Assembly: GCF_016545825.1 (NCBI RefSeq)
Contig: NC_052618.1
Location: 3,339,398 to 3,403,397 of the forward strand
Direction of reading: 5' to 3'
Length of the DNA stretch: 64,000 bases
DNA from: Eucalyptus grandis
Taxonomy: Eukaryota > Streptophyta > Magnoliopsida > Myrtales > Myrtaceae
The notes below the pieces were generated by a model. That model made no database searches. It was not told where the DNA came from and saw nothing but the letters and a program-made list of their open reading frames with translations. Made by a program: the position numbers and the translations under genes. Shown in pieces: positions 1 to 10,415 of the stretch (position 1 is its first letter; each line of letters opens with the position of its first letter).

Positions 1-313
1 AGCTCTTTGCAGCTGCAAATCAAGCTTTGTGAAGAAGATAATGAAGGATTTGTGGTTGAATTCCAGTAATTGCATTGAAGTTAATGTGGATAATCAGGCT
101 ACTTTAGCAATATCTCAGAATCCAGTTTTCCATGGCAAAACCAAGCATTTTAAAGTCAAATTTTTCTTTCTGCGTGAGGTACAACAAAGTGGCGAAGTTA
201 AGTTGGTCTATTGCAGATCTGAAGATCAGCTTGCAAATATGTTCACAAAACCACTTCAAGCTAGAAGATTTCAAGTATTAAGAAAGAAAATCGGAGTATG
301 CAGCAGCAACTGA
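1..313 (+). pseudogene. Ty1/copia polyprotein C-terminus (RNase H), frameshifted
   Basis: This is the last part of a copia pol polyprotein, the RNase H region that degrades the RNA strand during reverse transcription. Visible landmarks are AAANQAL at 9-29, then in another frame DNQATLAISQNPVFHGKTKH and the closing block LANMFTKPLQARRFQVLRKKIGV, which is the usual end of copia pol. A one-base loss near position 30 separates the two frames, so the copy is dead. The stop at 311-313 is followed at once by a polypurine tract and a 3' LTR, which fixes the orientation. The rest of the element lies to the left of the window. Confidence 0.9.
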
Positions 314-328
314 TCCAAGGAGGAGTTT

Positions 329-671
329 ATTGGATTATAATGTCTCAGTTATGCTATTTTCTGTTTTGTTTTTGTTTTTTTTTTAACTCTGTTTTCCTCT
401 GTTTTTTTTATTAAAAAACAGCCAAGTGCATTTAGTGTTTTTTGTTATTTTCTAGGAAGTGAATTAGCACATTTAGGTGCAGTTATATGTTGCACGTGTG
501 TGTGGTTTGTAAGAAATTATTGTTCTTGTTTAAGTTGTCCTGTACTTGACAGTTTCCTTAGAAAACTGACGTACGCAAGTTTGTTCTCTATTTTCTCTGT
601 GCTTCTCTTCCTCATTCAAAAAATATAGCTTCTGGTTTTCTGTTTCTAGTTTACTGTTTTGATCAGTAACA
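329..671 (+). mobile_element. 3' LTR of the copia element
   Basis: A purine run (AAGGAGGAG, 317-325) follows the pol stop and is the expected polypurine tract. The LTR then starts near 329 with a decayed TGTTGGA-like terminus (TATTGGATTATAATG) and runs to a terminal ACA at about 669-671. The right border is supported independently, because PDS5-like coding sequence resumes on the other strand at 672. The left border is approximate. The matching 5' LTR and left target duplication lie outside the window. Confidence 0.65.
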
Positions 672-2687
672 ACATCTCCTCCAGCACATTAGCCAGGAGA
701 CGGATAAGAAGATCTGAGCTGATATCTTCACTTTCAGCAAGGATGTTGGCCATTATTTGTTCCATGGCCCAGTATTCATCAGCAGATGGATTTGACCTTA
801 ATAAAAAAAAGCACCCATCAAAATATAAGAGAGCATCAAAAGGCAAAACACTAAATTGTCAAAAGATAAAAAGATGCTGAGAACTATCATTTATTAAAGT
901 CATAAGAGTGTTGTTGCAGTCTGTCGTAACAAAACTGTTAAGCCAAGTTATAATCCAACTCCCACAAAGCCATTTAGGTACCATTATTTTTCCCTGCCCC
1001 AGAATTAATGCCAAGAGCTTGCACAGATATCACTAAATCCCAATCTCTCTTGTAGGGGTAGCAGTGTAACACCTTACATAAAAGGTCCTTGCTACACCAA
1101 GCAGAGCATTGAGTTTAGCAGGAGATTCTTCAACAAAATTGAAAGGTTTAAAGTACCAAACCAAAACCAACATGAAATGGTCGAAAGATTCATCCAATCA
1201 TGAAAGGCAAACTAACTTATAAATGAACACTGATCTTTAAGGAAACTCTCCCGTGATTAACTAACTACAAATACCATCCTTTTGAGTCGTGAGAAAGGTT
1301 ATTAGACAGCAAGACAAGCGAAATTGTGATAATCCTGAAAACTAAAATGAAACTCAAAAGAGCAATTTCCGTTAACTACTGTTATTGGTCAAAGGCTAAG
1401 AAAGCCAACCTTTTCTTATGATATCTGGTAAACTATCATGTGAAAAGAAAAAGAAGGGAGCGTAAAATGTTACTGATAAAAATATTACCTAGTAAATATC
1501 CAAAAATGTCGGCACATATGAAGAATTTGTGCCTCACAATCAAGGTCAAGCATTAGCAGGCATGCCTTCACCCTTTCATAACACCGTGTCGACGGTTGAG
1601 ATAGCTTGGAAAGAGCCTCCACGATCAGTTTAAAAATTTCCTGCCCAAGAATGGATACTGAAGAAACTGTGAAAGAACAAAATTTTATCTAGAGAGGAGT
1701 GAGTTCATCATATTAGAAAATCTCCAGACTTTTGTTTTATATACCTTCATTTGATCTTCATTGTGTGGTTGTACAGGCGATGCCATCCTCAGAATCTCAC
1801 TGAGGCAAGATGCCACTGTAACATCCTCATTACAATGTTTGAACAGAGCTTCAGCTATGAGACCCTTCATGCCAGGAAGAAGGGCATCTTGGAGGAAGTC
1901 CAGTAGTTCTTGCTCAATATATGCAAGACATCATCAGCATTCTATGTAGGGGGAAAGTGTAGATGAAAGCAAAAGTCAGGTTGTATATCTAAATAAACAA
2001 AAGTAAAGAGTACAGAAATGTTTCTGCAAACGTAGAAAGAGAACACTCCTTTCAGATGCTCCAACAATTGGTGATGATTGTCCTTTAAGAGGTCAAACAA
2101 AGGGGGGCGGGAAAGGATAAAACTAGAGATTTGACTTCCTAGCTCATGGTAGCACAAGAAAATCATCCAGTGGATGAAGAAGTGGACAGCAAAGAACACC
2201 AAGTACAAGGAACAATGCTCAAACAATATCCATTTCACTCGCTCAAAGTAATATGCTGAAACCAAAGTTCTATAGTTTAGCAAGGAGTTTGAAAGCCGTC
2301 ATATGAACTCACTCTCCTGTTCCAAATGAACTAGATGCCTTCGCGCATAACCACCAAATGGATAAGCAAATATAGACCAACTTAAACAACAAAGATGGCT
2401 GATGAGCAAACTGATGAGAAGCCCGAGACAGGAGATCAATCAACTCCCAAACAAACATCAACCATCCTCAAGCATTCAAATTTATCCCAATGAAACACAA
2501 AAAAGAAATCCCAATGCAAGTAAAGCTTTATGGCTCCGCAAATCATATATGCATGAATAGGTAAATCGAGGCAGCATACATCAAGAAGAGTGAGTTCATC
2601 AACAGGAGAGGTGGCATTGAGGAGGCCATTTCCAACCAATCTAAGCTGCACTGCCAAAGTCCTCTCGAATGAAGAAGATGACACCAT
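672..2687 (-). pseudogene. PDS5-like sister-chromatid cohesion gene, N-terminal fragment
   Basis: Four exons of a PDS5 homologue, a HEAT-repeat protein that binds cohesin in the nucleus, read on the minus strand. Exon 1 (2687-2580) begins MVSSSSFERTLAVQLRLVG and ends VDELTLLD before GTATGC. Exon 2 (1941-1745) holds GMKGLIAEALFKH and SCLSEILRMASP, ending NEDQMK before GTAT. Exon 3 (1640-1489) reads EIFKLIVEALSKLSQ and ACLLMLDLDCEAQIL. Exon 4 (796-672) reads SNPSADEY and MEQIMANILAESEDISSDLL. Exon 3 ends in AG and exon 4 starts with G, so the phase is kept. Order, spacing and donor/acceptor sites fit the plant PDS5 N-terminus. Decay: exon 2 seems to change frame near 1912-1930, two residues are missing before SCLSEI, and about 11 residues are missing in exon 3. 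The gene is cut in exon 4 by the copia LTR. Plant PDS5 proteins are many hundreds of residues longer. Confidence 0.85.
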
Positions 2688-3059
2688 TTTTTTCTCCTTT
2701 TACTTTGGGTGGCCACACACGCTATACGGCTCAAACAAACACGGAGAGTACTAGTATTCTCTTGCAGATTTGCAGAGAGTAATCAGAAACTCATCTACAA
2801 ATTTATAGGGAAAACAAAACATGGCAATTCAGAGGAAGAAATGGAAACACGGTAAGTTTCCACCTATGCTATGAACTTGGTCTTATCCCTTGGGTTCTGA
2901 TTTAGCTATCAATTTTGGTCTCTTGGTTGGACTCTGACTGTGTGCTCTTTGTTATCGTGACAAAAAATGAACATGATAGTTAGAAATGTTATCATCCTGG
3001 ATCTCTGAGTATCTTTAGACTTTGAACTAAAGGTCAGAATAGTTTTTTGTTAAAAGGCT
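2688..3059. other. Intergenic DNA upstream of the PDS5-like fragment
   Basis: This would be the promoter and 5' leader side of the minus-strand PDS5-like gene. I see no coding sequence, RNA gene or transposon terminus here, and no confident TATA box at a convincing distance from the ATG at 2687. Confidence 0.4.
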
Positions 3060-6000
3060 GTCCCTGATTTTTTAAACCTAATTGATAAAATAGAGTTCTC
3101 TCATTCTTTTTTGAGGCCTCCAGTAATACCCGTCTCTCTCACATGAAGAGCAGCTACAAGGATAAGGCAAAAAGCTACAAAATCCAGCAACAGAGACCCA
3201 TGAAGTCAAAGAAAGACCAAAAATGGAAGCTCTCAGAGAAATACTTCAGAGAAAAGAAAGGGCACGATTGGGAACTTCTTGTTGGTGTGCAAATTAAATC
3301 TTGCTCATGATAGTCGTACCTGCTCACCCTCCCTCGTCCATTACGTGAACCTCTACCTGCTCTCTCCCTCTTTCACATTAACCTCCCTCACTTCGCTCAC
3401 TCTTGCTCACCGTCACTCCTCTTCCTTGCTCTCGCTTGTTGTTGCCCCTGTCCCTCACTCTCTCTCCTCTCACATCGCCCTCAAATGATTCGTTGATTTT
3501 TTTTCCTACTCATAATTTTTGTTTGTCTTGTTGAATGATGTTGTTAGAGATGGATTTGGGGAGGCGAAGTGCAGGGGGAAGAGAGGTTTTTCTTTTGGGT
3601 CATTAGAGGGAAGAAAAAGATGGAAAAATTGCAGTCATAGAGTAAAGAAAAACAGATGATGGAAAAATTGGAAAAGTTTGTGAGAATTAGTGGCTAGGAG
3701 TAGTGGTCCAACTAGATTGGCCTTGCTCCAAATAGATTAAGAACTAAAAATCTGAACTTAGCCTTTGAAAACAGCCTCCATCAAAGGTAATATTGAAGTG
3801 GATTTCATGGGTTGCGTCTATATGAAATGCAATGGTAAAAAAAGAATATTATAGTCACGGTCCAATTAGAGATTGTTCTATAATTCATGGTGCCAACGAA
3901 ACAGATTGTTTTGATCAACTTAGTTTTTCCACCATAACAAACAATGCAAAGTTTTAGGATAGTAGCATTGGGTACTTAATCTTGTTTCCAATGAATATGC
4001 TAAATTACTTAACGAAAAATAAGTGGGTATCTTAAGAAGTTATAAATGCAATCACCACATAGGAGTCCAACACATCAATTTGCTAATCAATTTTGCAAAC
4101 CTTTTCCCCTTAAAATTGACTTTAATTAACAACTATTTATGAGTGAGAGAACTTATACAAGCTATATAATAAATGAAGATATTCTTTTAATAAAAATGAT
4201 ATATAGATAGTTTCCTAGTTTTTTTTTTCTATAATAAAAATGATTGTTGGGAGAGGAAAGGGCAAAAAAAAAAAAAAAAAAAGACAGGGAAAGCAAGAAA
4301 GAAATAAGTAAAAGGGTTTCTAAAGGTTTTCATAAAAAATTCAGAAAAATTATAAAAATCAGAACTCTTCAGTAAAAAACTAATAAATTAGCTTTTTCAG
4401 TGGTATGTTTCATAAAGAGCAAAGAAAAATACATAAAAAATTGAAATCCAATTGATTAAGCCTTTAGGGTTTTCCATACGATTTTTTTGGATGACTTTCT
4501 TTCTTTTTAGAGATGATGCATGATAATATTAAAAGATAATAAATAATAAAAATAATAATAAAATTTAAAAATTGAGAAAATTTATGAAAAATTGAGAAAA
4601 TTCATAAAAAAAGAAATTTTTGAAAAAACATAAAAATTAGCTTTTTGAATAGTTTTCTCGTAAAGAGCAAAGAAAAATCCTTAAAATTTTGAAACCCTAT
4701 TGAATACGCCATTAGGTCTTTACTATATGGTTTTTTTAGATGCTTTCTTTTCCCATTTAGAGACGATGGTAGTTAATATTAAAAAATATAAATAATATAA
4801 GAATAATTCAAATTTTGAAAATTTATAAAATCAGAAATATTTAGGAAAGAACTTAAAAATTCACATTTTGAGTGGCTTTATCATAGGAATTTTTGGATGC
4901 CTTTTTATTTATTTATTTATAGATGATACTAGGCAATATTAAAATATAAAAAGATATAAAAATTTTGAAAATTCATAAACATCAGAAATCTTTAGAAAAA
5001 AACTTTAAAAATGAGCTTTTTGAGTAGTTTTCTCCTAAAGAGTAATAAGAATTCCTTAAAAGAAATTAACGATATTAAAAATTAAACATTGAAAAATTAA
5101 AATTCAGAAAAGTCATTAAAAATTTCAGAAAACTCATAAAAATTAGAACTATTTAAAAAAATCGTAAAAATTAGCTTTTTGAGAAGTTTCTTCATAAGAA
5201 TTAAGAAAGCATCCTTAAAGAAATTGAAGCCCAATTGAATAAACCTTTAGAGTTTTCTGATATGATTTTTTTGGATGCATTTTTCCTTTTAGAGACAATG
5301 TTAGGTAGTATTTAAAGATAATAAATAATTAAAAATTCTTTAAAAATTCTTTAAAAATCATAAATTTCATAAAAATTAGAAAATTTTAGAAAAAAAGCTT
5401 AAGAATGAGCTTTTGAGTAGTTTCTCTTAAAGAGTAAATAAAAAACCCTTAAAAAAATTGAAACCCAATTGAATAAGCCTTTAGACCTTTACCATAGGGT
5501 TTTTATTTTCATTTCTTTTTCTTTTTAGAGAGGATGTTAGGTAATATTGAAAAGTAATAAAAAAATTAAAGTTAAAAAATTCATGAAAGATTCAGAAATT
5601 CATAAAATTCAAAAATAATTAGAAAAAACATTAAAAAAAATAGTTTCTTGAGCATTTTTCTCTAAAAGAGTAAAGAAAAATCCTTTAAAAAATTTAAATA
5701 CAATTGAATAAGCCTTTGGGTTTTACCATAGGATTTTTTTGGGTGCCTTTTTTTTTTAGAGATGATGCTAGAAAATTTTAAAAGATAACAAATAATAGAA
5801 AATTAATAAAAATTTAAAAGTTCAAAAAATTCATACAAATCGAAATATTTTAAAAAAACTTAAAAATTACCTTTTTGAGTAGTTTTCATTGAAAGAGTAA
5901 AGAAAAATCCTTACAAAATTGAAATCCAATTGACTAAGCCTTTTGGGCTTTGCCCTAGAATTTTTTGAATGCCTTTTTTTCTTTTCAAAGACGATGCTAG

Positions 6001-6096
6001 TAATATTAAAAGATAATAATTAATAGAAAAATAATAAAAAGTAAAAAATTCGGAAAATTCGTAAAAATTAAAAAAATTCCTTATAATTAGAAATCT
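3060..6096. repeat. AT-rich macro-repeat, copy 1 (left part)
   Basis: Sequence here recurs in the same order in copies starting near 8290 and 10420. Shared landmarks are the GGCAAAAAGCTACAAAA segment (about 3163, 8995, 11093), a CT-rich tract of CTC and TCTC runs (3310-3480, 9140-9290, 11240-11380), a segment around GATTGTTCTATA (about 3870, 9680, 12448) and a terminal AT-rich minisatellite. The small open frame in the CT tract is low-complexity and not convincing as a gene. No transposon protein or terminal repeat is visible for the macro-repeat itself. The copy continues after the hAT insertion at 7923. Confidence 0.7.
4300..6096. repeat. AT-rich minisatellite, about 230-250 bp period
   Basis: Degenerate tandem units each carry, in order, a TTAGCTTTTTGAG box, AAAGAGTAAAGAAAAATCC, a CCAATTGAATAAGCCTTTAG box, a run of T with GGATGCC, AGAGACGATG, TAATATTAAAAGATAATAA, and an A-rich stretch with AAAATTCATAAAAAT. 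The AAGCCTTTAG box recurs near 4460, 4709, 5244, 5478, 5712 and 5936. Another unit follows the hAT element near 8008. There is no coding potential. Confidence 0.75.
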
Positions 6097-6104
6097 TTAG
6101 AAAG

Positions 6105-7914
6105 TAGGGTGTGCAACCGGACCGGGTTTACCCGGTTCCCGGTTCGGCCCACCGGAAAACAGGTCGGGAACCGGTTCCGGTTAAAACCGGGCCGGGAACC
6201 GGTTCCCAAAACGCAGACCTGTTTAAACCGGTCCGGAACCGGTTGACCGGACCGGTTTGGGAACCGGTTGGAGAACCGGTTTTTATGCCTAAAGCGAAAC
6301 CCTAATTTTATTTCTTCCTTTACCTGCAGAGGCGCAAACGCAGAGACTTCCAGCTCCTCTCCCGGTTCCCCTCGCGCTCGCACCACCGCCGCCAAGCTCC
6401 TCCTCCTCCCCCGCCCGCCGCCCCGCCGTCACCATCACCGTCACCGTCGTCGTCACCCCCGACAACCTCCACCTGCTCGACCCCTTCCTCGCCTCCTCCT
6501 CCTCGCTCCAGCCTCTCGTCTTGCCGCGCCACACCCGCCGCGGGTGCGCTTCGTCGCCAAAGTCCGCACCCTCCGCGACCTCCACCTCCCGCTCATCTCC
6601 CGGTGGTTCGAATCCCACCCCTCCCCGCCCGTGATCGTCTCCGACTTTTTCCTTGGGTGGACCCACCGCTCGCCCGCGACCGCGGCGTCCCGCGAGTCGT
6701 CTTCTCGCCGTTCGGCGCGTTCGGGCTCTCCATCGCCTTCGCCCTATGGCGGGACCTCCTCCGGCCCGACGAGGAGTCGACGGTCTCACCGCGCGCTGTT
6801 CCCGAGCTCCCCTGCGCCGATCTACCGCCGCCCCCCTTCGCGAAGCTGCCGCGCCTCACCTTGCTCCGCCCGAGCCCCGTTGCCGACGTCTCGCTGGTTC
6901 GCTCACCACCTCAGGCGCCACCGCCTGTGACCCAGACGCCAAAAGCCGCCGTTCGCCGCGATTCCGTCCTCGCCCCGTCCCGACTAGGCCCGCTCTCCGA
7001 GTCCCACTTTGTCTTCACCAGCCCCAAGTCCGGAGAGAAGGTACTATAGCTTGATTTGAGCGTTGTTGACATGTGTGAGATGATGTGGAAATTGATGGTT
7101 ATAATGCTTTTCGCATGTTCAGAAGTGCGAATTACTGTGAAGAAAGCTTGCATTTTGCTCATGATTTATTATGTTGATGTTAGAATTTTGATTAAAGTTT
7201 CTTTGCTCAATTGGGGTGGCTGTGTGAAGAGGCTGATCTTTTTGTGATTGCATGCTAGGAGATGAAAAAGAAGCAATTGGGTGAAGAATTGAGGGTGAAA
7301 TCAGTAGTTACAATTAAACTTTAATTGCTTGGTGTCTCTATATAGTGTCTCCTGGCATATTAATTGTGAACTTGATTAGATTCTATTTAATGATATCTGT
7401 GATTGCTGAAGCCGATAAGACCAGATATGGGAGAACCAGATATGGGAGAATCTGTGAAGATCTTTAGCATTTTTTAATCAGCTTATGATCTTATTATGAA
7501 CTGTCAAACCCACGTGAAAGTTCTATGTTGAATTTAGAGCAGCAACAAGGAAGCAAAGGGAATTATAGAGATTTGATTTACTATGAAAACTAATATGTTG
7601 TTTTCTTCAAGGGGAGTCCAAATTTTATACATGTTCCCAATGAGTTTGGTCGAAGGATGTGCTTGGTCCGGCCTTTTTGTTTTAGCAGATAACTCATCTA
7701 GACTTGCTTTTCTAAGGTTAATTTTTATGCAAAACAGGTTCCAATATAAACAGGGTCAACCCTGTTCCCGGACCGGAAAAACAGGGTGGGCCGGGAACAG
7801 GGTCCAATGAAAACAGGGTAGGGAACAGGGTCCAGAAAATGAGAACCGGTTATAACAGGGTAGGGAACAGGGTCCAGGTCTAGACCCTACCCACCCTGGA
7901 CCCGCTCACCCCTA
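6105..7914. mobile_element. Non-autonomous hAT element carrying gene fragment
   Basis: The 8-bp sequence TTAGAAAG flanks both sides (6097-6104 and 7915-7922), the target-duplication size of hAT transposases. The left end is TAGGGTGTGCAACCGG and the inverted right end is TAGGGGTGAGCGGGTCC, imperfect terminal inverted repeats of the TAGGGGTG kind seen in plant hAT elements. Subterminal DNA is packed with GGTTCC/CCGG-type short repeats on the left (6118-6285) and AACAGGGT-type repeats on the right (7748-7905), in the position of hAT subterminal transposase sites. No transposase frame is present, so movement needed an enzyme from elsewhere. It splits the AT-rich minisatellite. Confidence 0.85.
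6431..6905 (+). pseudogene. Captured UDP-glycosyltransferase N-terminal fragment (UGT89-like)
   Basis: GC-rich sequence, unlike the AT-rich DNA around the element, resembles the acceptor-binding half of plant family-1 glycosyltransferases, which move sugar from UDP-sugars to small molecules in the cytosol. In order: TVVVTPDNLHLLDPFLASS from about 6434, then in a second frame HPPRVRF and LISRWFESHPSPP followed by VIVSDFFLGWTH (to about 6670), then in a third frame GVPRVVFSPFGAFGLSIAFA and LWRDL, and later LPRLTLLRPSP. SHPSPP and SDFFLGWT are typical of UGT89 proteins. At least two frameshifts break it, the C-terminal PSPG sugar-donor box is absent, and no clear start is visible. It lies wholly inside the hAT element, so it was probably captured. 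Confidence 0.8.
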
Positions 7915-7922
7915 TTAGAAAG

Positions 7923-8289
7923 TAACCTTAAAATCAGCTTTTTGATTTGTTTTCTCCCAAAGAATAAATAGAAAGTCCTTAAAAAAAATTGGCATCCAAT
8001 TGAGTAAGCCTTTAGGGCTTTATTGTAGGATTTTTTTGGATGCCTTCTTCTTTTTAAAGATGATGCTAAGTAATATTAAAGGATTATAAATAATAGAAGA
8101 ATAATATAAAATTTAAAAGGTCAGAAAGCTTTTTTTGCAGGTAGAACAAAATATTCTAATCTTCAAACCATTTATAGTTTTATCTTTAAACCTAATTGAT
8201 AAAATAGAGCTCCTCATTTTTTCTGAGAGGTCTAGTAGTACTTTTCTCTCTCGCATGAAGAGCTTTCCTTTACCAACTTGGTAGCTTCT
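7923..8289. repeat. Macro-repeat copy 1, continuation after hAT
   Basis: After the second target duplication, the minisatellite resumes (AATCAGCTTTTTGATT, AAGCCTTTAGGGC, GGATGCC, AAAGATGATGC) to about 8130. It is followed by a segment around CCTAATTGATAAAATAGAG that also occurs at about 3079. No gene is visible. Confidence 0.65.
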
Positions 8290-10415
8290 ATTTACTCCCA
8301 AATCCTAACTTAAACCCTAGCCTCTCCTCCATATAATAACGGTGCAATCAATTTTCCCTATTCCTTTTGGGTAAGCTTTACCTTTAATCTTCTTCTACTT
8401 TACCCTAACCTTAAAGAGCAAATCATCCCACCACTACCTCGTACTTCTACGATCATTTACCAAGGCCATCAAAAGGGAGTAAAGAAATTATAGTGCTCTC
8501 TCTCAATTTAAAACTACACAAATATGGAAATGAAGAAAATCCCAGCTGGTTCATAGAGTAAAGGCGCATCGCTTCATTAATTGCAATCTCCCATTGTCAA
8601 TTTTTCTAAAGCTCTTCTCGTGGCACTTTCTAGGTATTTTTGGTTATCCTGTGGTAGACGCTTTCCTCATCTCCTCTGCAAGTAAGAAACTAAGGTTAAT
8701 GAAATTAGACCTTTAGAGTTGTTAGGTGGGCGTGGGGCAACTTAATTTTTTAGTTTTATCTTCTACTTATAATCGTTCTTCTTTTTTTTATCTCCCCTCA
8801 AAATTGAAAAATCGAAAGAATTTGTGATCTTTTAAGTTTTCAAAAAGCGAGGAAATTAATACAATATTGAATAATACCCTAGTGATGATAATTATCAATG
8901 TCAATGATGTGATGTGTGAAAAAGTAATCCCTAGGAAAAGAAAATGCCCATTGACGACAGAAGGAAAGAAAAAGCAATCACTGCTATGAGGAAAAGGCAA
9001 AAAGCTACAAAACCTAGCAATAAGGACCCATGAAGTCAAACGAAAGACTGAAAATGGAACCTCTAAAAGAATTCCATTTGGGGAAAAAAAAGGCACGATT
9101 GAGAAGTCGTTGCTAGTGTAGCAAATTAAGTCTTGCTCATAATAGCCCTACCTACTCACCCTTCCTCGTCCACCGTGTGAATCTCTATTTGCTTCCTCCC
9201 TCTTTCGCATTACTCTCCATCACTCTCGCCTAGTCTTTCTCCTCTCTCTCTCCCTCCCTCTTGCTTGCTCTCGCTCCTCTTATGCTACCCTCAAGCAATT
9301 TGGTGAGGTTTTTTTTTTTTTTTTTTCCCTACTCACAAATTTTGTTTTCTTGTTAAATGTTATTGTTAGAGATAGAATTGAGGAGGTGAAGTGCAAGGGG
9401 AAGAGAGTTTTTTTTTTTTTGGTCATTACAGGGAGGAAAAAGATGGAAAAATTGTAGTCATAGGGTAGGGGAAAAACATATGACAAAAAACTTGGAAAAG
9501 TTAGTGTGAACTGGTGGCTAAAAGTAATGACCCAATTGGATTAGCCTTGATCTAAATAGATAATGAGCTGGCCTTTGAAAATAACCTCCATCAAGATAAT
9601 ATTGAAGTGGACTTCATGGATTGCGTTCATATGAAATACGATAGCAAAAAGAATATCACAATTACAATCCCATTAGAGATTGTTCTATAGTTCATGGTGC
9701 CATCGATATAGACTATTTTGATCAACTTGGTTTTTCCACCATAACAAACAATGCAAAGTTTTAGAATAGTAGCATTAGGTATTGAATCTTGTTTTAAATG
9801 AATATACTAAATTACCTAACAAAACATAAGTGGGCACCTTAAGAAGTTATAAATGCAATCACCGGATAGGAATCCAATGCATCATTTTGCTAATCGATTT
9901 TGTAAACCCTTTTTTCCTTAAAATTGACTTTAATTAACAACTATTTATGAATGAGATAACTTATACAAGCTATATAATTAATAAAGATAATTTTTTTAAT
10001 CAAATGATATATAGATTGTTTGCTAGTTTTTTTCTTAATAAAATAATTGCTGGGAAAGAATAAGATGATGAAAAAAGACAAAGAAAAAGAAAGAAAGAAA
10101 TAAGTAAATGGGTTTCTAAAGGTTTCCATGAAAAAATTCAGAAAATTCATAAAAATAAGAAATTTTCAGAAAAAACTTAAAAATTAGCATTTTGAGTAAG
10201 TTTCTTTTAAAGAGCAAAGAAAAAAATCCTTAAAAAATTAAACTCAATTGAATAAATCTTTAGGATTTTACCATATGATTTTTTTGGATGTTTTTTTTTT
10301 TTTTCATTTTAGAGACGATCCTATGTAATATTAAAAGATAATAACTAATAAAAATAATAAATTTTAAAAATTAAAAAATTCATGAAAATTTGAGAAAATT
10401 TATAATAATAACTAA
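8290..10415. repeat. AT-rich macro-repeat, copy 2
   Basis: Starts with a segment around CTTAAACCCTAGCCTCTCC that recurs near 10432, giving a local offset of about 2.1 kb between copies 2 and 3. It holds the same landmarks as copy 1, including the CT-rich tract (9140-9290) and the GATTGTTCTATAG segment (about 9680), and ends in a short minisatellite stretch (10080-10410). The open frames here are short, A/T-biased and not conserved between copies. I see no gene. Confidence 0.7.

Noticed and set aside
3279..3488. Small protein gene in CT-rich DNA
   Set aside because: Leu/Ser-rich translation of a CT-rich tract. The macro-repeat copies at 9140 and 11240 do not keep the frame.
6268..6930. 220-codon Arg/Pro-rich protein
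   Set aside because: A composite of wrong-frame readings of the GC-rich glycosyltransferase fragment. Only the stretch HPPRVRF to FFLGWTH is in the family frame.
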